Part shown: positions 1-6,446 of the stretch, in pieces
Layout of the letters: each line of letters begins with the position of its first letter
Numbering within the stretch: the stretch's first letter is position 1
Virus record (IMG/VR): IMGVR_UViG_3300035212_000301
Coordinates: 1-32,251 of that record
DNA from: a virus
Length of the DNA stretch: 32,251 bases
Strand: one strand, 5' to 3'
Notes under the pieces: model-generated
What the model was told of the DNA's origin: nothing
The model's input: only the letters and a program-made list of their open reading frames with translations
The model's database searches: none
Made by a program: the position numbers and the translations under genes

Positions 1-88
1 CCAGCGTGATATACTCATGTTTATGTTTAGCGGCAACTTCGATCGCACGTTCAAACATTCCTTCGAGATCGTTATTTGGTTCCAGCAT
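1..88 (-). CDS. ClpA/ClpB-type AAA+ unfoldase, N-terminal fragment (cut by window edge)
   Basis: The first 29 codons are visible; the rest lies outside the window. They include FERAIEVAAKHKHEYITL, which matches the first repeat of the Clp N domain (compare the ARxHxHEFMTVEHLL segment of E. coli ClpA). That domain receives substrates and adaptors such as ClpS. The ATG overlaps the stop codon of the peptide deformylase gene (TAATG at 86-90), so translation is probably coupled. Clp ATPases unfold proteins for degradation or remodelling. With DnaJ-like and deformylase genes upstream in the same unit, the context suggests phage control of host protein quality. The AAA+ modules cannot be seen, so a small stand-alone Clp-N protein is also possible. 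Confidence 0.65.
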   Translation of the reverse strand, partial: MLEPNNDLEGMFERAIEVAAKHKHEYITL

Positions 89-588
89 TATTTGTATTTC
101 CTTTTGATTGATTTCTTTACTGCCAACGCCCACTTGAGAGCACTTGTTCTATTTTGAAATGTGATTCCTTCTAGATGATCAAATTCATGTAAAAAGCATC
201 GACACTCGTAACCAAAAAATTCAGCTTCTTGGGTCTCACCTTTTGAGTTTTGAAACCTAACAAGAATTCCTCTTGGTCTTTTTATTTTAGCATAAATGTT
301 GGGAAAACTCAAGCATCCTTCCTCTTCTTCGAGCAAGTCGTCTGTTACTCTCGCAATGATTGGATTGAAAAATGCCTGTGCATGATCTCGATATTTCTGA
401 TGTCCCATAACAAACATACGAGTTCTAACACCTATTTGATTAGCAGATAATCCAATGCCGCCATTGGCAAGCATAGCTTCAATCATGTCTTTTTCAAGTT
501 GAACAGGATCGGTTAGTGGATTTTCAAAATCAAATTCTGGCATTCTTTCAGCCAATATTGGGTCTGGATTTTTTATAATTGTCAACAT
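88..588 (-). CDS. def: peptide deformylase
   Basis: 166 aa, close to the usual deformylase length. The enzyme removes the formyl group from the N-terminal Met of new proteins, using a metal ion. All three family motifs are present: GGIGLSANQ (residues 43-51), EGCLS (90-94, with metal-ligand Cys92) and HEFDH (134-138, two His ligands and the catalytic Glu135). The C-terminus is short and basic, as in phage and organellar forms. The gene lies 8 bases below dnaJ and overlaps the Clp-like start by one base. Deformylases are known in marine T4-like phages, where they are thought to help process phage-encoded proteins. No strong Shine-Dalgarno sequence precedes the ATG, so reinitiation after dnaJ is likely. 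Confidence 0.95.
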   Translation of the reverse strand: MLTIIKNPDPILAERMPEFDFENPLTDPVQLEKDMIEAMLANGGIGLSANQIGVRTRMFVMGHQKYRDHAQAFFNPIIARVTDDLLEEEEGCLSFPNIYAKIKRPRGILVRFQNSKGETQEAEFFGYECRCFLHEFDHLEGITFQNRTSALKWALAVKKSIKRKYK

Positions 589-596
589 AGTAATAT

Positions 597-1430
597 TTAA
601 GATGCAATTGATCTCAGTGTATTCTTTTGATACTCTGTAAGGTTATTAGGAATTGATACTTTAATCAGTATCATATGATTGCCTTTAATACCGGGATTAT
701 TCATTACTGGCATTCCGTAGCCTTGTATTCGTAGGAACGAATCTGGTTGAGTGCCTTCTTTTATTTGAACAGTTAGTTTATCTCCTCCAACTGTAATTAC
801 TTCAAGGTCTTTGCCTAACATTGCATCCCAGGCAGTGATATTAATCTGTTCAACAAGATCATTTCCATTTCTCTGAAATCTTGAGTGAGGGCGAATTCTT
901 ACTGACAGCATAGCATCACCGGGAGGCATACCTGCAAATGAATTATCTCCTGCACCTGCAATCCTTAGTACTATTCCATCATTAATACCAGCAGGAATTT
1001 TAACTTCAAACGTTCTTTCTTGATGATTTATTAAACGATAGCTTGCAATAATTTCTTTACCAGCAAATGCTTCTTCTAGACTAATAACTGTTTCAAGATT
1101 TATATTTTTATTACGCTGAGGCCTTCTGCCAAACACTGCACCCAGGTCTGGACCAAAGTGATGAAAGAATTGTTCAAATCCTTGCGGAACTCCGCCGGTA
1201 TTTGCCTGTTGCCATCCTCCAAATGGATCTTGTCCAAACGGACTGGGATTATCATATGCTGCTCGTTTTTCTGGATCTCCCAGTGTAGCATATGCTTCTT
1301 GAATTTTTTGAAAAGAGGCAGTATCACCTCCCTTATCTGGGTGATGTTTTGAAGCTAGACTACGAAACGCTTTTTTAATTTCGTCTTGTGTTGCTTCTTT
1401 TGAAATGCCTAAAGTTTTGTAATGGTCCAT
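597..1430 (-). CDS. DnaJ/CbpA-like co-chaperone (class B J-protein)
   Basis: 277 aa. Residues 1-60 form a J domain with the HPD triplet at 30-32, which stimulates the Hsp70 ATPase. A Gly/Phe-rich linker follows (about 61-105), then two beta-rich client-binding domains typical of DnaJ C-termini (about 108-277). There is no Cys-rich zinc domain between them, so it resembles CbpA rather than DnaJ proper. It would work with host DnaK, since no Hsp70 gene is in the window. It heads the dnaJ-def-clp unit. The ATG lies about 11 bases after the predicted start of the sigma-70 transcript and lacks an obvious Shine-Dalgarno, which is unusual among its neighbours. Confidence 0.93.
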   Translation of the reverse strand: MDHYKTLGISKEATQDEIKKAFRSLASKHHPDKGGDTASFQKIQEAYATLGDPEKRAAYDNPSPFGQDPFGGWQQANTGGVPQGFEQFFHHFGPDLGAVFGRRPQRNKNINLETVISLEEAFAGKEIIASYRLINHQERTFEVKIPAGINDGIVLRIAGAGDNSFAGMPPGDAMLSVRIRPHSRFQRNGNDLVEQINITAWDAMLGKDLEVITVGGDKLTVQIKEGTQPDSFLRIQGYGMPVMNNPGIKGNHMILIKVSIPNNLTEYQKNTLRSIAS

Positions 1431-1433
1431 AAG

Positions 1434-1464
1434 AAAAGGTATAGTTTATTATACTATACCTTTT
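1434..1464. terminator. bidirectional-looking hairpin between the lysis operon and dnaJ
   Basis: A perfect 12-bp inverted repeat (1434-1445 and 1453-1464, core GGTATAGT/ACTATACC) has a 7-base loop and A/T runs at both ends. It would form a stem followed by U-rich RNA on either strand. On the minus strand it lies just after the small exported-protein gene, so it may terminate the lysis transcript. The stem is AT-rich and so a modest terminator. It also overlaps the -10 box of the dnaJ promoter, so an operator role is an alternative. Confidence 0.65.
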
Positions 1465-1476
1465 TCTAATTGTCAA
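1448..1476 (-). promoter_or_regulatory. consensus sigma-70 promoter for dnaJ-def-clp
   Basis: Read on the minus strand: TTGACA (1476-1471), a 17-base spacer (1470-1454), then TATAAT (1453-1448). Both hexamers and the spacing match the bacterial consensus exactly. The predicted start is near 1441, about 11 bases before the dnaJ ATG at 1430. The -10 box falls in the loop and first stem base of the hairpin at 1434-1464. A perfect host-type promoter suggests early expression of the proteostasis genes. Confidence 0.85.
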
Positions 1477-1482
1477 CTAAGA

Positions 1483-1686
1483 TTATTTCTTAGGTGCTTT
1501 TTCTGGAACTTTTGTTCCTTCGTGCTTTTCGTGTATTTTTACAGTTTTGCACTTTTCAACTTCTTTCTGAGTCTTTGCATCTGTGGTTTTAACACACACT
1601 TTTTTAGTTTCTGGTTTAGCTTCTTCAGCCTGGGCTCCTGTAGCTAATGCTAATGCTAGACCTGCGACAAAAATAATATTTTTCAT
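1483..1686 (-). CDS. small exported protein, function unknown
   Basis: 67 aa. A clear signal peptide (MKNIIFVAGLALALATGAQA) ends in an A-x-A cleavage site near residue 20. The mature part is about 47 residues, highly charged and Lys/Glu-rich, with two cysteines (in VCVKT and EKCKT) that could form a disulfide in the periplasm. It is the last gene of the lysis operon, 11 bases after the holin-like gene, with a Shine-Dalgarno (AAGGA) before the ATG. A periplasmic role at lysis, or in envelope modification, is a guess from location only. Confidence 0.8.
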   Translation of the reverse strand: MKNIIFVAGLALALATGAQAEEAKPETKKVCVKTTDAKTQKEVEKCKTVKIHEKHEGTKVPEKAPKK

Positions 1687-1697
1687 AGTTTTTCCTT

Positions 1698-2231
1698 TTA
1701 TAGTTCTGGATCTGGGCCCTGCATAGGACCCGGCTTACCGCTGCTTGAAACAAATGTTGAGCTAGGAGTAAACGATGGTTGAGTTACTGGTGACCTTGCT
1801 GCTGGTGCTCCAAAACTTGGGCCTGCTGCCGGTGCTCCGAAACTCGGTGTTGCTGCTGGTGAACCAAAGCTACTGGGTGTGCCGAAGCCTCCTGCTGACG
1901 GCGAGCCAAATGCTGGACCGTTAGTTGATGGTACGGAGATGCCTCCATTGTTTGCTCCATTTAATTTCTCCTGAGTTCGACCAAATGCCGCAATACCTAA
2001 AACAGCACCCATTGCAATATGGAATAATCCAGCACCTTGCAGGGTTAACGGATTCCATTGTGTGATTTGTGTGCCTGTTGTAGTTTGTAATAAACTCCAC
2101 AGAATTGGAAATATAACCATGTCCATAGTACAGACAACCATATACATCCATCCCATCATTGGACGCCACTTACTGTTCATCCAATCTTCTTTTTTCTTTT
2201 CGCTTTCGCTTTGTTTAACTTCTTCTGTCAT
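1698..2231 (-). CDS. probable holin with Pro/Ala/Gly-rich tail
   Basis: 177 aa. A charged N-terminus leads to KWRPMMGWMYMVVCTMD (residues 21-37) and two predicted membrane helices (about 27-48 and 64-84). The KWRP-MGW-Y start followed by hydrophobic helices is typical of a holin family found in marine phages and gene transfer agents. Holins make pores in the inner membrane and time release of the endolysin. Residues about 100-165 are low-complexity repeats of the form (A/P)SFG(A/S)PAA, an unusual extension that would face one side of the membrane. Endolysin and spanin genes lie upstream in the same operon. The holin call rests on the family-like N-terminus plus location. Confidence 0.75.
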   Translation of the reverse strand: MTEEVKQSESEKKKEDWMNSKWRPMMGWMYMVVCTMDMVIFPILWSLLQTTTGTQITQWNPLTLQGAGLFHIAMGAVLGIAAFGRTQEKLNGANNGGISVPSTNGPAFGSPSAGGFGTPSSFGSPAATPSFGAPAAGPSFGAPAARSPVTQPSFTPSSTFVSSSGKPGPMQGPDPEL

Positions 2232-2240
2232 GATCGCCCC

Positions 2241-2777
2241 TTATAGTGATAGTGGTAGCCACAGCCACAGGCCCTGACTTAGTAGTAGAGAACCAAATGC
2301 ACCTACTGCAATACTGCCCCAAAACATGGGCATACTGACAGCTAGAATACTTGCACTTAACAACACGATTCCTAGTTGGAAAGCCATGCCAGCAAATGTT
2401 AGCCACGGTGTATGTTGTTTAGCCTGATCTCGTTCTGCTTCGATGCTGATAGCTTTGGCCATCAGTTCTTTCTTTCCTTCACCTGACTTAGGATCACTTT
2501 CGTATCGATCAATTTTAGCCTGTAGTGTGGCCTTACGTTGGGTATCATTAGTAGCTTCTAATTGACCTTCTGCAATACTTTGCTTGATACTTTTTGCCTG
2601 ATAAAAGTTCCAAGTATCGTTAGCTTTAATAGTATTACCTAAAATTTTGCTACTAAATCCGCTAGCAACATATGTGTTGCCTGCTAGTAACAGAGCAATG
2701 ACGGTAATGACCCATCCTGCTTTGTCTTTAATCTTTGCTTCACGCTCTGAACGTGATAGTGGTTTCACTTCTGACAT
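2241..2777 (-). CDS. DUF4337-like membrane protein in the lysis cassette
   Basis: 178 aa. One N-terminal membrane helix (about 21-40) carries NDTWNFYQAKSIK (53-65) just after it. A charged helical region (66-122) follows, then two C-terminal helices (about 125-148 and 152-175). The WxxYQAKSIK signature with this topology matches the DUF4337 family, whose function is not known. The gene sits between the o-spanin and the holin, so a role in membrane disruption, or as an antiholin or pinholin, is possible but unproven. A good Shine-Dalgarno (TTAGGAG) precedes the ATG. Confidence 0.78.
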   Translation of the reverse strand: MSEVKPLSRSEREAKIKDKAGWVITVIALLLAGNTYVASGFSSKILGNTIKANDTWNFYQAKSIKQSIAEGQLEATNDTQRKATLQAKIDRYESDPKSGEGKKELMAKAISIEAERDQAKQHTPWLTFAGMAFQLGIVLLSASILAVSMPMFWGSIAVGAFGSLLLSQGLWLWLPLSL

Positions 2778-2804
2778 TGTCGCTCCTAATAAGTGTAGTG
2801 TTAA

Positions 2805-3074
2805 TTATTTATTTGAATTATCAAATATTCGTTTTTGCTCAGTGTACCATTCATTCCAACCTTCTACCTTCAAACTGCATTGATAATACAGTCCGTAATT
2901 TTCTACTACAGTTTTTAGCAAATCTGTTATAGCAGGCTTTGAAGGGTCTGCTTTTTGCAAAGCCTGGCACTTGTCTAAAAGTTCTTTAGGTGCCTCGGGC
3001 CATTTTTGTTTTACGGGTACCGCAGTAGAACACGCTGCTAGAAAAAATACAAGTGCTAAAATACTGTATTTCAT
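2805..3074 (-). CDS. o-spanin-like outer-membrane lipoprotein (Rz1-like)
   Basis: 89 aa. The lipoprotein signal is MKYSILALVFFLAAC, with lipobox LAAC and the lipidated Cys at 15. The mature part is small, with two further cysteines and an aromatic-rich end (WNEWYTEQKRIF). Its start overlaps the stop of the i-spanin gene by 4 bases (ATGA), matching the usual Rz-Rz1 order. O-spanins sit in the outer membrane and join the i-spanin across the periplasm to fuse the two membranes in the last step of lysis. The mature protein is less proline-rich than classical Rz1, so the call depends on the lipobox and on location. Confidence 0.8.
   Translation of the reverse strand: MKYSILALVFFLAACSTAVPVKQKWPEAPKELLDKCQALQKADPSKPAITDLLKTVVENYGLYYQCSLKVEGWNEWYTEQKRIFDNSNK
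2806..2813 (-). promoter_or_regulatory. candidate T4-type late promoter (AATAAATA)
   Basis: Minus-strand AATAAATA lies 29 bases upstream of the DUF4337-like ATG, at the 3' end of the o-spanin gene. It fits the NATAAATA late box of T4-like marine phages and could give the DUF4337-holin part extra late transcription. The 8-mer is common in AT-rich DNA, so support is from position only. Confidence 0.4.
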
Positions 3075-3550
3075 TTCTTTGCTCCTTCTGCGGCTTTGTT
3101 CATTTCAGTAGCAGCATTATGTAGCTCAATAATTTCTTTTGGAACTGGACAAGTTTCGATATATTTGACAATTTCTTCTTTCTTGATAATTTCTTTATCA
3201 ATATATCTTGTAATATATTCAGTTTTGCCTTTGACAAATTCTTTTTGTTTTACAATCTTTTCTTGTATAACAGTATTTGTCTGTTTGCTTTCTTGTTCGG
3301 CTATTACTAACTTAGCTTCTAATTCTTTTACTCGTGCTTCCCACTTTGCTTCATTGGCAATTACTCCTTGAAAGTAAACTCCCACTAACAAAGCTAAAAT
3401 ACCGCCAACCTGTAAAGGCAAGCGGTATGTAGAAACAAAAGGAATGAACTTGAGAACAAATGATGCTAGCACCGCCAGCACTCCTGCTATTAATACTAAT
3501 GCCCAAAACCAATCAGGTAATAGACCTAGCATCCAAGTTAATTGCCACAT
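3071..3550 (-). CDS. i-spanin-like inner-membrane protein (Rz-like)
   Basis: 159 aa. Two membrane helices (about 13-35 and 44-64) precede a long charged coiled coil (about 65-130). It ends with CPVPKEIIELHNAAT (134-148), a C-x-VP plus LhNxA signature seen in Rz-type i-spanins. The protein would be anchored in the inner membrane and span the periplasm to the lipoprotein encoded next. Classical Rz has one membrane helix; the second here is unusual. The gene starts one base after the endolysin stop. Confidence 0.83.
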   Translation of the reverse strand: MWQLTWMLGLLPDWFWALVLIAGVLAVLASFVLKFIPFVSTYRLPLQVGGILALLVGVYFQGVIANEAKWEARVKELEAKLVIAEQESKQTNTVIQEKIVKQKEFVKGKTEYITRYIDKEIIKKEEIVKYIETCPVPKEIIELHNAATEMNKAAEGAKK

Positions 3551-3551
3551 T

Positions 3552-4181
3552 TTAGTGTGCTCCTAGAACATGCAATGCGTGATTGTAATGCTTAATACGA
3601 TCTTCTAAACCAATAAAACCGCCGTTGATTTTTTTGGTCATTGTTTTAATATCGCCAGCATCTGCTTCTTTATTCAATCCAGTGCTTTCCCAGAACCAAC
3701 ACGCTGATTGTACAGCACCTTCAAATGTTGCCAAGTATTCAGGAACCTCTTCGACAGACATTTCTAAACTAGCAGCAAACCAAGAATAGTTTTCTTTACC
3801 AGTTAACTGAATTAATCCACGACCACAATAACGGAATCCGTCTCCGCTTGCTTCGCTACCGTTGCCCATACGATTCGCATAAACTCTGTTAGCAATTGCT
3901 TCTTGCTTGTTAGCGTATTGTGCGGCCATTTCATCACTTGTGAAATATTTAGGAAATACTTTCCTTAATGTCACTGCACGGTAGTTTAAGTTTTCTTTAA
4001 GTGCTCTAAAGCCGCCACTTTCGTGAGCACATTGAGCAACAAATGCTGCTACACGTTCTGGTGTGTTGATCTGGTATTCTGGCAAAATTGCATATAATGC
4101 ATCATACCATTGATCCACATACGGATTGCCGTGAATCATTTCTTCTAGATGTTCTTTTTTAAAATCAAATGTAAAGCTCAT
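3552..4181 (-). CDS. GH19 chitinase-like endolysin
   Basis: 209 aa, a compact glycoside hydrolase family 19 domain. HESGGF (53-58) carries the likely catalytic Glu54. GDGFRYCGRGLIQLTGKENY (113-132) is the conserved family segment around the active-site cleft. Phage members cut peptidoglycan glycan strands. There is no signal peptide, so export would need the holin encoded downstream. It is the first gene of the lysis cassette, with a Shine-Dalgarno (AGAGG) overlapping the end of the tiny ORF before it. Confidence 0.94.
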   Translation of the reverse strand: MSFTFDFKKEHLEEMIHGNPYVDQWYDALYAILPEYQINTPERVAAFVAQCAHESGGFRALKENLNYRAVTLRKVFPKYFTSDEMAAQYANKQEAIANRVYANRMGNGSEASGDGFRYCGRGLIQLTGKENYSWFAASLEMSVEEVPEYLATFEGAVQSACWFWESTGLNKEADAGDIKTMTKKINGGFIGLEDRIKHYNHALHVLGAH

Positions 4182-4183
4182 TA

Positions 4184-4231
4184 TTACCTCTTATGTTTTC
4201 CGCCGCATTTAGGGCATTCTTCTTGATCCAT
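4184..4231 (-). CDS. micro-ORF, 15 aa, CxxC/H zinc-knuckle-like peptide
   Basis: The peptide is MDQEECPKCGGKHKR. It starts at a TAATG overlap with the stop of the upstream gene and ends just before the endolysin ATG. CPKCGGKH resembles half of a zinc ribbon. Another ATG two codons upstream (4237) is in frame. The ORF could be a real tiny protein, a translational coupler for the endolysin, or chance. The clean fit between two genes and the Cys motif favour a coding role, but 15 aa is too short to be sure. Confidence 0.45.
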   Translation of the reverse strand: MDQEECPKCGGKHKR

Positions 4232-4977
4232 TACCATCGTTCCTTTTTAAAAACTAACGCTGTATCTCCATTACGAACTAAAAATTTATCATTAATTTTA
4301 TGTATTTCGTAAGGACCTAAATATTTTTCTAAAAAATTAACCTGACTTTGGCTAGCTTCGTCTAACTGAATAGCACCTTGTAAGCTGTCTTGTATTTCTT
4401 GATACGGCCCCATTGCTAATAGTTCTAAATTAACAGATCCTGAAAATGGCTTAGAAATAGTAACGCTGTGATTCTCGTCAATTTTTACAGAATCAAACGG
4501 AGTTCTATCAAAGAATTCTTTAATAGCGTCTCCTTTAATTTCTAGCATTTTATTTTTGTAATCTTCTTCAGACAACGGAATGTCTTCTTGGATTGCCTGT
4601 TCGCTAAACGCTCTGCTTTTTCCGCCTTTATGGTATCGGTATCTCCAATCAACACTGTCGACCAGTTGACCAACGCCACTTAACAAATCTCTAATTTGTC
4701 CAGGCAAATGTTTAGTTCTTTGTATTTCTACAAACACTTGATATTTGCCATCTCTCTCTTCTCCGCTGCTCATGTCAGCATCGAGTACAAAAGGATAGCC
4801 CTTTTCAATAAACTCCATCAAATCGATAGCAGGATGCTTATCGTTAACTTTAAATCCTAAGACTAGTACATCGGAGTCTTGCCCCATCTTGCTAGTATAT
4901 TGATCAATAGTAAAAGTTGTATCTACAAATCCTTGCAGATCACCTCTCCTAAGACCTTCAAACAACTGGTGCTTCAT
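4231..4977 (-). CDS. conserved late protein, possibly virion-associated, function unknown
   Basis: 248 aa from the ATG at 4977 (MKHQLFEGLRRGDLQGFVD). An in-frame ATG at 5034 would add 19 residues, but the shorter start has a strong Shine-Dalgarno at 4984-4991. The protein is acidic and soluble, without membrane helices or signal peptide; the C-terminal part (from about residue 165) looks beta-rich. It overlaps the preceding gene by 20 bases and shares its late promoter, so a late role such as a structural or assembly protein is likely. I recognise no enzymatic motif. Confidence 0.75.
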   Translation of the reverse strand: MKHQLFEGLRRGDLQGFVDTTFTIDQYTSKMGQDSDVLVLGFKVNDKHPAIDLMEFIEKGYPFVLDADMSSGEERDGKYQVFVEIQRTKHLPGQIRDLLSGVGQLVDSVDWRYRYHKGGKSRAFSEQAIQEDIPLSEEDYKNKMLEIKGDAIKEFFDRTPFDSVKIDENHSVTISKPFSGSVNLELLAMGPYQEIQDSLQGAIQLDEASQSQVNFLEKYLGPYEIHKINDKFLVRNGDTALVFKKERW

Positions 4978-5518
4978 TAGGTGCTCCTCCTGCAACTTGG
5001 CCGCCTGCTGCGGCTTCTTCTCCACCTCCAGCAACAGCTGATTGATTTGCCTGCTGTAACTGTTCGTATTTTAGTGAATCTGCCAACGCACTATTCTCTC
5101 GATCTTCGTATCCTTGGAAGATATCCTGCATTAATTTTTTAGGAATAGTGATAGTCACAATCCAAACAGGATGTGCATCTAGTTTTCCTTTTTTAGTATT
5201 AGGTCTAAAATCATCTGGACTATATACTTTTCTAGGAACGAGTAGATTGTCTTTCTGATAAGTGATTTTGCAACCATAGTCTAACAATCTTTCGCCGCCA
5301 CTAGGATCAGGCATCTCTTCACGAGGCCACATAAACTTGCAGGTAACTGAATACCTGTTTACAGTAGGACCTTCGATAAGTTCACCGTCTTCCCAGTTTT
5401 TAAACACATAGATATCTAACTCGTCGATTACACGTTCAAAATCTTTTAGGATTTGAAATGCAGTGTCGTTAGAGCTTAGAGTCTGTACGTTTTTAATAAT
5501 ATCTACAATATCGTGCAT
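4958..5518 (-). CDS. conserved late protein with Gly/Ala-rich tail, function unknown
   Basis: 186 aa. The first 145 residues look folded, with several aromatic-rich stretches such as VFKNWEDGELIEGP and KFMWPREEMPDPSGGERLL. The last 35 residues are low-complexity Gly/Ala/Gln. No catalytic motif is recognised. It is the first gene after the late box at 5536-5543 and is followed by another late gene and the lysis cassette, so a virion or assembly role is inferred. The leader has only a weak Shine-Dalgarno (AGAG). Confidence 0.75.
   Translation of the reverse strand: MHDIVDIIKNVQTLSSNDTAFQILKDFERVIDELDIYVFKNWEDGELIEGPTVNRYSVTCKFMWPREEMPDPSGGERLLDYGCKITYQKDNLLVPRKVYSPDDFRPNTKKGKLDAHPVWIVTITIPKKLMQDIFQGYEDRENSALADSLKYEQLQQANQSAVAGGGEEAAAGGQVAGGAPNEAPVV
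4984..4991 (-). promoter_or_regulatory. Shine-Dalgarno that sets the start at 4977
   Basis: Minus-strand AGGAGGAG, 6 bases before the ATG at 4977. It lies inside the coding end of the upstream gene. Its strength and spacing favour this start over the in-frame ATG at 5034. Confidence 0.8.
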
Positions 5519-5535
5519 AGGGGTTCTCTTTGTAA

Positions 5536-5543
5536 TATTTATA
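5536..5543 (-). promoter_or_regulatory. T4-type late promoter (TATAAATA)
   Basis: An exact match to the T4 late -10 box TATAAATA on the minus strand, ending 18 bases before the ATG at 5518, in the divergent gap next to phoH. In T4 such boxes are read by RNA polymerase with gp55, gp33 and the sliding clamp. It would drive the two conserved late genes and the lysis cassette. A 7-bp inverted repeat (GGGTTCT 5521-5527, AGAACCC 5553-5559) flanks it. Confidence 0.8.
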
Positions 5544-5586
5544 CGATTCGAAAGAACCCTATTTGATTAGCTTTTTTATACTCTTG

Positions 5587-5594
5587 AGTAAATA
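5587..5594 (+). promoter_or_regulatory. candidate promoter box AGTAAATA upstream of phoH
   Basis: AGTAAATA lies 33 bases upstream of the phoH start. The same 8-mer lies 34 bases upstream of the only other plus-strand gene (31122-31129 before 31163). It differs from the late consensus NATAAATA at one base. No good sigma-70 pair was found in the gap. Confidence 0.45.
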
Positions 5595-5612
5595 TCTATG
5601 CAGGTCGCTCAC

Positions 5613-5620
5613 AAAGGAGG
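5613..5620 (+). promoter_or_regulatory. strong Shine-Dalgarno for the phoH TTG start
   Basis: AAAGGAGG, 6 bases before TTG at 5627. This places initiation at the rare TTG codon rather than at the next in-frame ATG (5657), which has no comparable site. Confidence 0.85.
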
Positions 5621-5626
5621 CATAAT

Positions 5627-6367
5627 TTGTCTAGAGCAAAACGTAAGGAAAGAGTAATGGCTCGTCCCGAACAAGGTCAAAATCTGATTCAAATGAATCA
5701 ATATCTGCGTAAAAAAACACAGGTCAATATAGTTCCGCGAAATCTTTCGCAGGAAACATACTTAGAACTGCTGAAAAATCCTCGAAAATACATTGTTTTT
5801 GCTATTGGTCCAGCCGGCACGGGTAAAACTATGCTAGCCGTTCAAATGGCCATTAAGTTGTTTAAAGAGGGTGCAATCAGTAAGATCATTGTAACCAGAC
5901 CTGCGGTTAGCGTAGATGAGGAACACGGTTTTTTACCGGGTGATTTGAATGCTAAGATGGCACCTTGGACAAGGCCCATTTTCGATGTATTTGAAGAGTA
6001 TTACCATCCAAAAGAAATAGCAGAAATGCTAGAGGATGGAGCGATTGAAATATCGCCGTTAGCTTATATGCGAGGCAGAACCTTTAAGAACGCCTTTGTC
6101 ATTGCTGACGAAATGCAAAACGCCACACCGTCACAGATGAAAATGTTATTAACTAGATTAGGCGACGGCAGTCGCATGGTAGTCACAGGAGATTTGAATC
6201 AAGCGGACCGTCCTAGAGAGAACGGCTTGCTAGAATTTTGCAGTTTATACGCCCAAGGAGGTGAGTATCGTATGATTGCGATGGCAAGGTTTGAAACAAA
6301 AGACGTTGAACGTCACCCTGTAGTTCGAGAAGTATTAAAGATCTATAAGGAATCAGATAACGAATAA
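5627..6367 (+). CDS. phoH: PhoH-like ATPase
   Basis: 246 aa from a TTG start chosen for its AAAGGAGG site. The P-loop is GPAGTGKT (61-68), with IVTRPAVSVDEEHGFLPG (88-105) typical of PhoH and a Walker B-like ADEMQN (160-165), then VTGDLNQ. PhoH proteins are single-domain ATPases common in marine phages; their role is not settled, with phosphate stress and RNA-linked functions proposed. It is one of only two plus-strand genes here, divergent from the late/lysis block and convergent with the clamp loader, and has its own terminator. Confidence 0.95.
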   Translation: MSRAKRKERVMARPEQGQNLIQMNQYLRKKTQVNIVPRNLSQETYLELLKNPRKYIVFAIGPAGTGKTMLAVQMAIKLFKEGAISKIIVTRPAVSVDEEHGFLPGDLNAKMAPWTRPIFDVFEEYYHPKEIAEMLEDGAIEISPLAYMRGRTFKNAFVIADEMQNATPSQMKMLLTRLGDGSRMVVTGDLNQADRPRENGLLEFCSLYAQGGEYRMIAMARFETKDVERHPVVREVLKIYKESDNE

Positions 6368-6397
6368 ACACCACATTCGCTAAACATAAATCGTACG

Positions 6398-6446
6398 ATC
6401 AGGTAGTGTAACCGTTTATCCGGCCTGCACACTACCTGATTTTTTT
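6398..6446. terminator. terminator between convergent phoH and clamp-loader genes
   Basis: A 12-bp perfect stem (ATCAGGTAGTGT 6398-6409 with ACACTACCTGAT 6429-6440) has a 19-base loop and is followed by TTTTTT on the plus strand. It is a clear intrinsic terminator for phoH. The minus strand has the stem too, but no strong T-run after it, so it would stop the clamp-loader transcript less well. Confidence 0.88.

Noticed and set aside
4978-5034. Upstream start (ATG at 5034) for the 248-aa late gene
   Set aside because: Would extend the overlap to 77 bases; the ATG at 4977 has a strong AGGAGGAG site.
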